A DNA stretch of 64,000 nucleotides from Pelagibius sp040217155 (GTDB lineage: Bacteria > Pseudomonadota > Alphaproteobacteria > Kiloniellales > Kiloniellaceae), in contig JAVJNS010000032.1 of the NCBI GenBank assembly GCA_040217155.1, positions 15,846 through 79,845 on the forward strand, written 5' to 3'. The notes below the pieces were generated by a model. That model was not told the DNA's origin, searched no databases, and saw nothing but the letters and a program-made list of their open reading frames with translations. The first letter of the stretch is position 1. Each line of letters starts with the position of its first letter. Of the stretch, positions 26,116 through 36,137 are shown piece after piece. A program made the position numbers and the translations under genes.

Positions 26116-26141
26116 CGGCCCCGCACTTCTCGTCGGGGCCG
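26116..26141 (+). terminator. Hairpin after the HU-like gene
   Basis: Eight-base perfect arms (CGGCCCCG and CGGGGCCG) with a 10-base loop, 23 bases past the stop codon. There is little T-tract, so it is a possible rather than certain terminator. Confidence 0.45.
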
Positions 26142-26262
26142 CATTCTCGCAGTCACTCGAAAACGGGCAGGCCCCTCCCGGCATTCAGGCGGCACCGCCT
26201 TGCGGCGCTTTGCCGCCGGTAGGATGTCGGCGGCCGGGCTGACGCAGATGCTCTGAACAGGG

Positions 26263-26631
26263 TCAGCCGAAATATTCGCCGATGACCTCTTTCTTGGTGT
26301 CGATCGACATCTGCGAGAGCACGCGCACGCGCCCCGACTGGGTCCATCCCATCTTCAGATAGATCGGATTTTCCAGACGCAGCACATCCATATAGGCGGG
26401 ATAGTGCGCGATATCGATATGAGCGACGGCGGTCTGCGCTTTATAGTCGCCGGTCGGTTTCGGCGGCTCCTGGGCTTCTCCGTAGTGCTCGAAAACCGCC
26501 GTTCCCCGGATCACGTCGTCATGGTCGTAGAGGCGCACCGTGATGAAGGAGTGCGCCTCTTCGCCCAGTTTCTTCGTCAGCACCTGCACCGTATGGCGCG
26601 CGATACTGTGCAGCGTGACTGCCATGGCCAT
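26263..26631 (-). CDS. Conserved hypothetical protein
   Basis: A 122-residue cytoplasmic-looking protein of unknown family. The sequence alternates strands and polar loops (SFITVRLYDHDDVIRGTAVF, then AHIDIAHYPAYMDVLRLENP, then RVRVLSQMSIDTKK), suggesting a small beta barrel or sheet. No signal peptide or membrane helix is seen. Start at ATG 26631; a second ATG two codons in is possible. A palindromic site lies 42 bases upstream. Confidence 0.6.
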   Translation of the reverse strand: MAMAVTLHSIARHTVQVLTKKLGEEAHSFITVRLYDHDDVIRGTAVFEHYGEAQEPPKPTGDYKAQTAVAHIDIAHYPAYMDVLRLENPIYLKMGWTQSGRVRVLSQMSIDTKKEVIGEYFG

Positions 26632-26672
26632 CCCTACTACCCCCCGGATCCTGCAAAAGCATTGCCCGAAGT

Positions 26673-26686
26673 CTAAAGCGCTTTAG
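26673..26686. promoter_or_regulatory. Palindrome resembling a LacI-family operator
   Basis: CTAAAGCGCTTTAG is a perfect 14-base palindrome with the AAGCGCTT core typical of LacI/GalR-type operators. It sits upstream of the leftward hypothetical gene (start 26631) and just past the aminotransferase stop. No LacI-type gene is in the window. Confidence 0.3.
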
Positions 26687-26695
26687 TGCATCTTC

Positions 26696-28015
26696 CTAGT
26701 GCTTGGCGAGGACGCCGCGCAGCTTGGTGAAGATCTCGTCGATGTGGTGCTCCTCGCAGACCAGCGGCGGTGAGATCAGCGCGCAATCGCCGGTCAGTTT
26801 CACCATGCAGCCGGCATCGTAGAGCTCCTGCATCACCCGCAGGCCGCGCGCGCCGGGCTTGTCCAACGGCGCGAGGTCGATGCCGCCGATCATGCCGTAG
26901 CCGCGGATATCGGTGACGACGGAGAGATCCTTCATCGAATAGAGCGCCTCCAGGAACTTGGGCGTCATCTTGGCCGCCCGCTCCACCAGTTGCTCTTCCT
27001 CGAAGATGTTGCGCGTGGCGATCGCCGCGGCGGAGGCCACCGGGCAGCCCGAATAGGTGTAGCCGTGGAACAGCTCGATGGCGTTCTCCGGGGCGGCGTC
27101 CATCAGGGTCTGATGGATGTGTTCGCTGGCGGCGACCGCGCCCATGGGCACCACGCCGTTGGTCAGCGCCTTGGCCATGGTCACCATGTCGGGGACCACG
27201 CCGAAGCTGTCGGCGCCGAACTGCTTGCCGGTGCGCCCGAAGCCGCAGATCACCTCGTCGAAAATCAACAGGATGCCATGCCTGTCGCAGATTTCGCGCA
27301 GGCGCTGGAGGTAGCCCTTGGGCGGGATCAGGGCACCGGTGGAGCCGGCGATCGGCTCGACGATGCAGCAGGCGATGGAGTCGGCGCCGTGCAGGTCGAC
27401 GAGACGCTGCAGGTCGTCAGCCAGTTCCGCGCCGGTTTCCGGCTCGCCCACCGTGAACTTGTGCTCCGGCAGGTGGGTGTGGCGCAGATGGCAGGCGCCC
27501 GGCAGACCGAGGCCGAAGGCCTTCTTGTTGTTGATCATGCCGGCGACGGCGAGGCCGCCGAAGTTCACGCCGTGGTAGGCGCGCTCGCGCCCGACGAAGC
27601 GCATGCGCTGCCCTTCGCCGCGCGCCTTGTGGTAGGCCAGCGCGATCTTCAGCGCCGTCTCGACGGCTTCCGAACCGGAATTCGAGAAGAACACATGGTC
27701 GAGGTCGCCGGGCGTGATGGAGGCGATGCGGCGGGCGATCTCGAAGGAGCCCGGATGGCCGAACTGGAAGGGCGGCGCGTAGTCCATCTTGGTCAGCACC
27801 TCGGTCACCGCCTCGGCGATCTCGCGGCGGCCGTGGCCCGCGGCGACGCAGAACAGGCCGGCCGAGCCGTCGATCACCTTGTCGCCGTGATCGGTGGTGT
27901 AGTACATGCCCTCGGCGCCCGTCAGAATCCGCGGGTTCGCCTTGAAATGGCGGTTCGCGGTAAAGGGCATCCAATGCTGCTCGAGCGAATTGGGAATTGG
28001 CGGGATGACATTCAT
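26696..28015 (-). CDS. Class III omega-amino acid:pyruvate aminotransferase
   Basis: A 439-residue PLP enzyme of the beta-alanine (omega-amine):pyruvate group. It opens with HWMPFTANRHFKANPRIL, as enzymes of this group do, and carries FFSNSGSEAVETALKIALAY, the DEVICGFGRTG cofactor segment and the PLP lysine in VTMAKALTNG. It moves the amino group of an omega-amine or beta-alanine to pyruvate, giving alanine. The next upstream gene encodes alanine dehydrogenase, which can return that alanine to pyruvate. Confidence 0.88.
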   Translation of the reverse strand: MNVIPPIPNSLEQHWMPFTANRHFKANPRILTGAEGMYYTTDHGDKVIDGSAGLFCVAAGHGRREIAEAVTEVLTKMDYAPPFQFGHPGSFEIARRIASITPGDLDHVFFSNSGSEAVETALKIALAYHKARGEGQRMRFVGRERAYHGVNFGGLAVAGMINNKKAFGLGLPGACHLRHTHLPEHKFTVGEPETGAELADDLQRLVDLHGADSIACCIVEPIAGSTGALIPPKGYLQRLREICDRHGILLIFDEVICGFGRTGKQFGADSFGVVPDMVTMAKALTNGVVPMGAVAASEHIHQTLMDAAPENAIELFHGYTYSGCPVASAAAIATRNIFEEEQLVERAAKMTPKFLEALYSMKDLSVVTDIRGYGMIGGIDLAPLDKPGARGLRVMQELYDAGCMVKLTGDCALISPPLVCEEHHIDEIFTKLRGVLAKH

Positions 28016-28135
28016 CGGCCCATCTTTCCTACGGTTTTGAACAAGTTGACGGCAACCTTAGACCGCAGTCTAGTCCCCCCGCCATGGAGGCAACTAGACC
28101 CAGTTGGCGGCCATCTGTGAGGCCAGACACCGCCG

Positions 28136-29263
28136 TCAGAGGCGCGGCACGTCCAAAGCCTCTTCCGGCGCGACGAATTCCAGGCCATGCGCCTCCGCCA
28201 CGGCCTTGTAGGTCACCTTGCCGCCGGCCACGTTGAGGCCGTTCTTGAGGTGCGGGTTCTCCGCCAGGGCCCGGCGATAGCCCTTGTCGGCGAGCGCCAG
28301 GGTGAAGGGCAAGGTGGCGTTGTTGAGGGCGATGGTCGACGTGCGGGCCACGGCGCCGGGCATATTGGTGACGCAGTAGTGCACGCAGCCCTCCTCGATG
28401 TAGGTCGGGGCGTCGTGGGTGGTGCCGCGAGAGGTTTCGAAGCAGCCGCCCTGGTCGATGGCGATATCGACCAGCACCGAGCCCGGGCGCATGCGGCGGA
28501 TCATGTCGCGGGTCACCAACTTGGGCGCCGCCGCGCCCGGCACCAGCACCGCGCCGATCACCAGGTCGGCGCCCTCCACGTAGCGCTCGATGGCGTCGAC
28601 GGTCGAATAGATGGTGTTCAGTGTCGGGCCGAACTGCAAATCGAGCTCGTAGAGGCGCTCCAGCGAGCGATCGATCACCGTGACGTGGGCTTCCATGCCC
28701 ATGGCCATGCGCGCCGCGTTGGTGCCCGAAACGCCGCCGCCGATGATTACCACTCTGGCCGCCGCCACACCGGGAACACCGCCCAGCAGCATGCCGGAAC
28801 CGCCCTGTTCCTTTTCGAGGCAATGGGCGCCGACCTGCACCGACATGCGGCCGGCGACCTCGCTCATGGGCGACAGCAGGGGCAGGCCGCCGCGGGCGGA
28901 GGTTACGGTCTCGTAGGCGATGGCGATGCAGCCGGATTTCATCAGCCCCTCGGTCTGCGGTCGGTCCGGCGCCAGGTGCAGGTAGGTGAACAGCGCCTGA
29001 TCCTGGCGCAGCCGGGCATACTCCTCCGGCTGCGGCTCCTTGACCTTGACGACCATCTCCGCCGCGGCGAAGACGCCATCGGCATCGGGCGCGATCTGCG
29101 CGCCGGCGGCCTCGTAGTCGGCGTCGGTAAAGCCGATGCCCTCGCCCGCCTTGGTTTCGACCAGCACCTTGTGGCCATGGTGAATCAACTCGCGGACCGA
29201 CGAAGGCACCAGTCCCACGCGGTATTCGTGGTTCTTCACTTCCTTAGGCACGCCAACCAGCAT
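28136..29263 (-). CDS. ald: Alanine dehydrogenase
   Basis: A 375-residue enzyme converting L-alanine and NAD+ to pyruvate, ammonium and NADH in the cytoplasm. It begins MLVGVPKEVKNHEYRVG, the family signature with the catalytic Lys, has GEGIGFTDADYEAAGA, and the Rossmann loop GGGVSGTNAARMAMGMEAHV. Length is standard. It precedes the omega-aminotransferase on the same strand with a 120-base gap; co-transcription is possible. The 5' leader holds a GGCCGG-TTTTT-CCGGCC hairpin at 29290-29306. Confidence 0.95.
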   Translation of the reverse strand: MLVGVPKEVKNHEYRVGLVPSSVRELIHHGHKVLVETKAGEGIGFTDADYEAAGAQIAPDADGVFAAAEMVVKVKEPQPEEYARLRQDQALFTYLHLAPDRPQTEGLMKSGCIAIAYETVTSARGGLPLLSPMSEVAGRMSVQVGAHCLEKEQGGSGMLLGGVPGVAAARVVIIGGGVSGTNAARMAMGMEAHVTVIDRSLERLYELDLQFGPTLNTIYSTVDAIERYVEGADLVIGAVLVPGAAAPKLVTRDMIRRMRPGSVLVDIAIDQGGCFETSRGTTHDAPTYIEEGCVHYCVTNMPGAVARTSTIALNNATLPFTLALADKGYRRALAENPHLKNGLNVAGGKVTYKAVAEAHGLEFVAPEEALDVPRL

Positions 29264-29447
29264 TTATTCTGTCCTCTGCCATCGTTGCGGGCCGGTTTTT
29301 CCGGCCTGTGGTTTATGATCCAAACGCACCGGTATCGGCAATAGACCATGGCGGCGCGAAACCGCACCCTAGGGCTACGGACAGGTAACTTCCAGAGCCA
29401 GATTTTCGTTGTGGCTGATGCCAGCAGATGGCGGGCCGATCAGGCCG

Positions 29448-30251
29448 TCAGTCGTCGAGCAGCACGCTGTGCAGGGTGTCCCAGCTGCTGCGGTCCGGCG
29501 CCATGAGCAGGCCCAGGTCGCGGTAGCGCGCCGCGGTGTAGGGCATGGCATCGAAGCACAGCGCGGTGCCACCCGCCTCCTGGTGCAACAGGACGCCGGG
29601 GACATGGTCCCAGGGCATCAGGCGGGTAAAGAGGGAAAAATGCACCGCGCCCTCGGCCAGCCGCAGGTATTCCGCCCCGGCACAGCCGAGGGACTTCACC
29701 GCCGCGACCGCGCCGCGGCGCTGATCGACGCGCCGGGCGATCTGCTTCGGAGCATAGCTGGAGGCATGGAGGCTGCCGGTCATCCGCGCCGTTTCGACCG
29801 GCGCGGCGACGGACATGCGCGCTCCGTTGAGCCAGGCGCCGGCACCGCGCTCGGCAATGCCAAAGCGTCCGCTCACCGGCTCCAGGATCCAGGCGCCCCG
29901 CGTTTCGCCGCCCCGCACCAAGGCCAGCATGATCGCGAAAGCCGGGCGGCCGTGCGCGAAGTTGCGCGTGCCGTCGATCGGATCGATGATCCACAGCGGT
30001 TCTTCGGACGTCAGCCGTGTCATCAAGGCGGGATCGCTGTGCGCCGCCTCCTCGCCCACCACCAGGGAGCCGGGCAGCATGTCGCGCAGCCGCGCGGTCA
30101 GGCGTTCTTCGACCATCACGTCGACCACCGTCACCAGTTCGCCGGCGGTCTTTTCGCGGATGTCTTCGCTGGCCAGGGACTGGAATCGCGGCAGGACCTC
30201 GACCGCGGCGATCTCCTCGATCACGGCGGAAACTTTGGCGATGTCGATCAA
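29448..30251 (-). CDS. Inositol monophosphatase-family phosphatase
   Basis: A 267-residue metal-dependent phosphatase. The signatures are VVGEEAAH (metal Glu), DPIDGTRNFAHG (metal Asp pair and phosphate loop) and MPWDHVPGVLLHQEAGG. Substrates in this family include inositol phosphates, histidinol phosphate and PAP; Ser/Tyr changes do not settle which one here. The start is read as TTG at 30251, preceded by GGAG, because the upstream in-frame sequence is the groEL tail and terminator in antisense. It lies just after the groESL terminator. Confidence 0.82.
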   Translation of the reverse strand: MIDIAKVSAVIEEIAAVEVLPRFQSLASEDIREKTAGELVTVVDVMVEERLTARLRDMLPGSLVVGEEAAHSDPALMTRLTSEEPLWIIDPIDGTRNFAHGRPAFAIMLALVRGGETRGAWILEPVSGRFGIAERGAGAWLNGARMSVAAPVETARMTGSLHASSYAPKQIARRVDQRRGAVAAVKSLGCAGAEYLRLAEGAVHFSLFTRLMPWDHVPGVLLHQEAGGTALCFDAMPYTAARYRDLGLLMAPDRSSWDTLHSVLLDD

Positions 30252-30309
30252 GTGAGCTCCAGGAGGGCTGAACAGGGGCCGGGGCAAGATAACGCTTGAG
30301 CGGGCACGG

Positions 30310-30337
30310 AAAAAGGGCCGCGGCGGAACCGCGGCCC
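30310..30337 (-). terminator. Intrinsic terminator of groESL
   Basis: Nine-base perfect GC arms (GGGCCGCGG and CCGCGGCCC, 30315-30337) with a 5-base loop, followed on the minus strand by five T residues. It is 30 bases past the groEL stop and before the phosphatase gene, so groESL forms its own transcript. Confidence 0.85.
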
Positions 30338-30366
30338 TCGATCTTCCAGCTTGGGGGAAAGGGCTC

Positions 30367-32025
<1,659 letters not shown>

Positions 32026-32055
32026 CTCTGGATATCTTCCTTGTTGTAGTAAGCC

Positions 32056-32343
32056 TTATTGCAGTACGCCCATGACGTCGGACTCGCGCATGATCAACAT
32101 GGTCTTGCCGTCCAACTTCACTTCGGTGCCGGACCACTTGCCATAGAGGACCTTGTCGCCCTTCTTGACGTCCAGCGCGTTGAGCTTGCCGTCGTCGCCC
32201 CGGGAACCGGGACCGACAGCCAGCACCTTGCCTTGCATCGGCTTTTCTTTTGCTGTGTCGGGAATGATGATACCGCCGGCGGTCTTTTCGTCTTCCTCCA
32301 GCGGCTCGACCACGACACGGTCATGCAGCGGCCTGAATTTCAT
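32056..32343 (-). CDS. groES: Co-chaperonin GroES (10 kDa)
   Basis: A 95-residue lid subunit of the GroEL chamber. It starts MKFRPLHDRVVVEPLEEDEK, has the mobile loop region TAGGIIIPDTAKEKP and the GDKVLYGKWSGTEV core. It is the first gene of groESL, with a CIRCE element about 90 bases upstream of the start. Confidence 0.98.
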   Translation of the reverse strand: MKFRPLHDRVVVEPLEEDEKTAGGIIIPDTAKEKPMQGKVLAVGPGSRGDDGKLNALDVKKGDKVLYGKWSGTEVKLDGKTMLIMRESDVMGVLQ

Positions 32344-32432
32344 AGAACTCTACCCTGTCTGATTTCGATGGGAATGGCGCGGGGCCACCAAGCGGCTTTA
32401 CAGCCCCTCGCCGGCCCCGGCCGCGATCTTTG

Positions 32433-32459
32433 TTAGCACTCAGCCACACCGAGTGCTAG
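32433..32459 (-). promoter_or_regulatory. CIRCE operator (HrcA site) upstream of groESL
   Basis: TTAGCACTC-9 bases-GAGTGCTAG: the standard 9-9-9 CIRCE inverted repeat with a single change in the last base of the right arm (GAGTGCTAA in the consensus). HrcA binds it and keeps groESL low until unfolded proteins draw HrcA off GroEL. hrcA itself is not in the window. Confidence 0.93.
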
Positions 32460-32488
32460 CGAGCATATAAAAGCCCCGGCGGAGAGAG

Positions 32489-33832
32489 TCAACCACCCGC
32501 GGCAAAGTTCCGGGCAGGACTTGGCGTCTTGGCGTTCTGAGCGGCGAGAATCTCGCCATTTTCAACGCAGGAGCCGAATTTCTTAAGAAACCGGTCAAGG
32601 TCCATCGGAGCGAGCTTCACATCGATCTCGGTGACCAGTTCCTGGTCCCGGCGCCCCACCACTTCGCCGTGGTCGTAGAGCCAGCCGAGGGCGGCGCCCT
32701 GTTCCAGCCGCAGGCCGACGGTGACCTGCCGGCGCTGCAGCGACAAGTGCTTGCCGACCAGTTCCAGGACGTCGTCGCAGCCGTCGCCGGTAAGTGCCGA
32801 GCAAAGCACGCTTTCCGGGCTGGCTTCGCTCCGCTGGGTCAGGTGGTGCCGCTCGGCCGCCGGCAGCAGGTCGGCCTTGTTGAGCACCTCCATGACATGG
32901 CCCATGGTTTCATCGATGCCGAGGTCCGCCAGGACCGCCCGCACATCGGCCTGCTGCGCCAGGCTGTCGGGGTGCGATACGTCGCGCACATGCAGGATGA
33001 CGTCGGCCTCGATCACCTCCTCCAGGGTGGCGCGGAAGGCCGCCACCAGGTCGGTCGGCAGGTCGGAGATGAAGCCCACCGTGTCGGAGAGGATGATGTT
33101 CTGGCCCGACGGCAGCACGACCCGCCGCATGGTCGGGTCGAGGGTGGCGAAAAGCTGGTCGCGGGCCAGCACCTTGGCCTCGGTCAGGCGGTTGAACAGG
33201 GTTGACTTGCCGGCATTGGTGTAGCCCACCAGGGCGACCACCGGATAGGGCACGCGCTGGCGCGCGCCGCGGTGCAGGCCGCGGGTGCGCTGGACCTGGG
33301 CCAGTTCCTTTTTCAGGCGGGTGATGCGCTCGGTGATCAGCCGGCGGTCGATTTCCAACTGGCTCTCGCCCGGGCCGCCCATGAAGCCGACGCCGCCGCG
33401 CTGGCGCTCCAGGTGGGTCCAGGAGCGCACCAGGCGGGAGCGCTGATAGGTCAGCGCCGCCAGTTCGACCTGCAGCTTGCCTTCCTTGGTGCGCGCCCGT
33501 TCGCCGAAAATCTCCAGGATCAGACCGGTGCGGTCGATGACCTTGCAGTCCCAGGCCCGTTCCAGATTGCGTTGCTGCACCGGGGTCAGGGCCGCATCGA
33601 CCACCGCCACGGCGATCTCCTGTAGGCGGATGTCGCCAGCCAGGCGCTCGACGGCGCCGCCGCCGATCAGCGTCTTGGCCTTGAGTTGCTTGACTGTCAC
33701 GACCTCGCCGACGACGACCTCGAGATCGATGGCCGCGGTCAGACCGACGGCCTCGGCCAGGCGCGCCTCGGGTGCGCGCAGGCCGGGCTGCAGAAAATCA
33801 GGGTGCACGACAAGAGCGCGGTCGGTCATCAC
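32489..33832 (-). CDS. hflX: GTPase HflX
   Basis: A 447-residue ribosome-associated GTPase that splits stalled or heat-damaged 70S ribosomes. The N-terminal HflX domain contains RTGLILEIFGERARTKEGKL and the glycine-rich loop GGVGFMGGPGESQLE; the G domain has G1 GYTNAGKSTLFN, G3 DTVGF and G4 NKAD. It follows hfq by 86 bases on the same strand, the classical hfq-hflX order. Confidence 0.95.
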   Translation of the reverse strand: MMTDRALVVHPDFLQPGLRAPEARLAEAVGLTAAIDLEVVVGEVVTVKQLKAKTLIGGGAVERLAGDIRLQEIAVAVVDAALTPVQQRNLERAWDCKVIDRTGLILEIFGERARTKEGKLQVELAALTYQRSRLVRSWTHLERQRGGVGFMGGPGESQLEIDRRLITERITRLKKELAQVQRTRGLHRGARQRVPYPVVALVGYTNAGKSTLFNRLTEAKVLARDQLFATLDPTMRRVVLPSGQNIILSDTVGFISDLPTDLVAAFRATLEEVIEADVILHVRDVSHPDSLAQQADVRAVLADLGIDETMGHVMEVLNKADLLPAAERHHLTQRSEASPESVLCSALTGDGCDDVLELVGKHLSLQRRQVTVGLRLEQGAALGWLYDHGEVVGRRDQELVTEIDVKLAPMDLDRFLKKFGSCVENGEILAAQNAKTPSPARNFAAGG

Positions 33833-33918
33833 GTCCGGCGGCGCGCGGCGCCGCCCCTTTCAGTAAGGCTCAAGCTGCCGGCAGGGTGGTCAGCCTCGGT
33901 CACGCCCGCTGCGGCGGG

Positions 33919-34176
33919 TCAACCCTCGGCAGCCTCTTCTTCCTTGCTGGGATCGAAGAGCTGAATCGGGGTCGCCGGCATGACCGTCGAGATGGCATGC
34001 TTGTAGACGAGCTGCGAATGCGCGTCGCGGCGCAGGAGAACAGAAAAATTATCGAACCACGTAACAATCCCCTGCAACTTCACGCCGTTCACCAAAAAAA
34101 CGGTAACGGGGACCTTGTTCTTCCGAATGTGATTGAGAAATACGTCCTGCACGCTTTGATTTTTTTCAGCGGCCAT
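33919..34176 (-). CDS. hfq: RNA chaperone Hfq
   Basis: An 85-residue Sm-like protein forming hexamers that pair small RNAs with mRNAs. It shows Sm1 (VTVFLVNGVKLQGIVTWFDN) and the Sm2 motif YKHAIST at 58-64, with Q10-D11 of the proximal-face pocket. The acidic tail (DPSKEEEAAEG) is short, as in alphaproteobacteria. The 264 bases upstream are free of genes and AT-richer than average, suggesting its own promoter. Confidence 0.98.
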   Translation of the reverse strand: MAAEKNQSVQDVFLNHIRKNKVPVTVFLVNGVKLQGIVTWFDNFSVLLRRDAHSQLVYKHAISTVMPATPIQLFDPSKEEEAAEG

Positions 34177-34440
34177 TTTCGCACCTTTGTTCTTGCTCTT
34201 AACGTCGGTCGATTATGTTTACTCTGGCCTCTGCGCACTTCGGCGCCCCCAGATAACTGATCTTCGAGCCGCTCCCAGTCAGGTTCCATTTCTGCGCCAA
34301 TTACGCCAAATGCGCGGCGCCCCCCGAGCGCAGGAGCCGAATGGCCCTTCCTATCACGCTTGGGAGAAAAATGAAAAATTATCCTGAGAGAAAAGCCGCC
34401 CCGGAACTGCACAAGCTATTTCAGTTATTTGCTGCTCGAC

Positions 34441-35109
34441 TCAGCCGTTTTCAAGGGCTTTCAGGGCCAAATCGGCAAAAGCCGCGCAGTCCGGCAGGTG
34501 AGCGGCCGGGGGGCAGGCGTCGAACTCTCCGGCCCGCGGCTCCTCGGGGCGGATCAGTACCGGGGTGCAGCCGCTGTTGCGGGCACAGAGCAGATCGATG
34601 TCGGTGTCGCCGACGAACCAGACCTCGGGTCCGGCGGCGATGCCGGTGCCGTCCAGCGCGAAGTCGATGACCTCCGGCGCCGGCTTGTCCTTGACGGCGT
34701 CGGTGGCGCCGACCAGCGGGCCCAGGTAGCTGTCCCAGCCGATGGCGGCCGCCTCAAGGCGCAGCAGTCTGCCCTGCTTGTTGCTGACGATGCCGAGCAG
34801 GGTCTGACCGGTCGCGGCGATGTCGCGCAGCATCGCCCCCGCCCCCGGTAGTTCGCGCAGCTGTTCCAGGTGGGCGGACTCGTAGGTGCGGTAGAAGATT
34901 GCGGTGGCTTCGTCGGCACGTTCGCCGAACAGGTCCGGGAAGGTATCCCGCGCCGATTTGCGGACTTTCTGGCGCGCCTCCTCCAGGGTCCAGGGGCGTT
35001 GGCCCATGGCCTCGAAAACGGCCATCATGGCGTGGTGAATCAGCACCCAGGAGTCCACCAGGGTGTTGTCCCAGTCGAAGAGAATGGCTTTGGGGGCTGG
35101 CAGGGTCAT
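34441..35109 (-). CDS. HAD-superfamily phosphatase
   Basis: A 222-residue HAD hydrolase of the phosphoglycolate phosphatase-like group. Motif I is FDWDNTLVDS (note Trp in place of the usual Leu), motif II is in GIVSNKQGRLL, motif III Lys in KDKPAPEV and motif IV FVGDTDIDL. A four-helix cap lies between I and II. The substrate is unknown; it is distinct from gph at 13797. It sits between a D-amino-acid aminotransferase and hfq on the same strand, an order repeated in related genomes. Confidence 0.85.
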   Translation of the reverse strand: MTLPAPKAILFDWDNTLVDSWVLIHHAMMAVFEAMGQRPWTLEEARQKVRKSARDTFPDLFGERADEATAIFYRTYESAHLEQLRELPGAGAMLRDIAATGQTLLGIVSNKQGRLLRLEAAAIGWDSYLGPLVGATDAVKDKPAPEVIDFALDGTGIAAGPEVWFVGDTDIDLLCARNSGCTPVLIRPEEPRAGEFDACPPAAHLPDCAAFADLALKALENG

Positions 35110-35124
35110 ATAGAGCCAGGGCCT

Positions 35125-35232
35125 TTATGGGTGGTTCTGTGATTTGGCGTCCGCAAGCTTCTGTGCCGTGCCCAAGAGAATGCGGAAATAGGCCAGATTG
35201 ATGTCGTTGAAGGCATCGAGGTCTCCGCTCAG
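35125..35232 (-). other. Coding-like short frame between dat and the HAD gene
   Basis: Thirty-five codons read LSGDLDAFNDINLAYFR, then LLGTAQKLADAKSQNHP and a stop, with GC-rich third positions. The FNDINLAY stretch recalls the first helix of FlhD-like proteins (YDINLSY in E. coli FlhD). There is no ATG, GTG or TTG in frame; only a CTG overlapping the dat stop could start it. It is either a small gene with a rare start or a relic. The match to FlhD is by eye only. Confidence 0.3.
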
Positions 35233-36092
35233 GCGCTGGCTTTCAGGCCCTGCATGTAGTCGAGGTAGCGCTGGCGCAGCTTGCCGGAGAGAATCCCGGG
35301 GTGCCCGTTGCCGATCGGCTGGCCGTCGAGCTGGCTGACGGGCAGCACGAAAGACGTGCTGGAGGTCAGGAAGGCCTCGCGGGCCGCTTTGGCCTCTGCC
35401 ACCGAGAAGGAACGCTCCTCCAGTTCATAGCCCTCCGCCTTGATCAGCTCGAGCAGCGTGATGCGGGTGATGCCGTTGAGGATTGCTTGCGTCGCGTCGC
35501 GGGTCACCACCTTGCCGTCCTTGGTGACGATCCAGGCGTTGGTCGACGTGCCCTCGGTTACCTGGCCGTCGCCGTCGACTTGCCAGGCTTCGTAAGCGCC
35601 GGCCTCCACGGCCTGCTGCTTGCCGAGAATGTTGGGCAGCAGGGAGACCGACTTGATGTCGCAACGGTGCCAACGCTGATCCGGCACGGTGATGACCTTG
35701 AGGCCATCGCTCAGCAACTGCGCGCTGTGCGGCTTGGTCTGACGCGTGGTCATGACCAGGGCCGGCCGCGCCGCCTTGGGGAACTTGTGGTCGCGCGGCG
35801 CCACGCCACGGGTGACCTGCATGTAGAGAAAACCGTTGCTGAGACCGTTGCGGCGCATCAGCTCGCGCGACACCAGCTTCAGCGCCGGGCGCGACATCGG
35901 CTGGTCGATGCGCAGTTCGCGCAGCGAGCGGTCGAGGCGGTCCAGGTGGAGGCCCTCATCGACCAGGATGCCGTTGTAAACCGGCACCACCTCGTAGACG
36001 CCGTCGGCGAACTGATAACCGCGGTCCTCGATATGCACGGCGGCGTCGCCGTGCGGCAGGTAGCGGCCGTTGACATAGGCTTGACGGGGCAT
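35229..36092 (-). CDS. dat: D-amino-acid aminotransferase (class IV PLP enzyme)
   Basis: A 287-residue fold type IV transaminase that interconverts D-alanine and D-glutamate with their keto acids. It begins MPRQAYVNGRYLPHGDAAVH, has HIEDRGYQFADGVYEV, the PLP lysine in SLLPNILGKQQAVEAGAYEA and the phosphate-binding TEGTSTNAWIV, followed by NGITRITLLEL. The residues fit the D-specific rather than the branched-chain group, but the two are close. It lies between trkA and the HAD gene in the ntr-hfq block. Confidence 0.88.
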   Translation of the reverse strand: MPRQAYVNGRYLPHGDAAVHIEDRGYQFADGVYEVVPVYNGILVDEGLHLDRLDRSLRELRIDQPMSRPALKLVSRELMRRNGLSNGFLYMQVTRGVAPRDHKFPKAARPALVMTTRQTKPHSAQLLSDGLKVITVPDQRWHRCDIKSVSLLPNILGKQQAVEAGAYEAWQVDGDGQVTEGTSTNAWIVTKDGKVVTRDATQAILNGITRITLLELIKAEGYELEERSFSVAEAKAAREAFLTSSTSFVLPVSQLDGQPIGNGHPGILSGKLRQRYLDYMQGLKASA

Positions 36093-36137
36093 TCGCGAGC
36101 CACTCCTTTCAACTCGGACGAATCGGCAGTGGCGATC

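Noticed and set aside
29264..29400. Possible riboswitch in the alanine dehydrogenase leader
   Set aside because: Only one simple hairpin is present; no glycine or other riboswitch core could be recognised.
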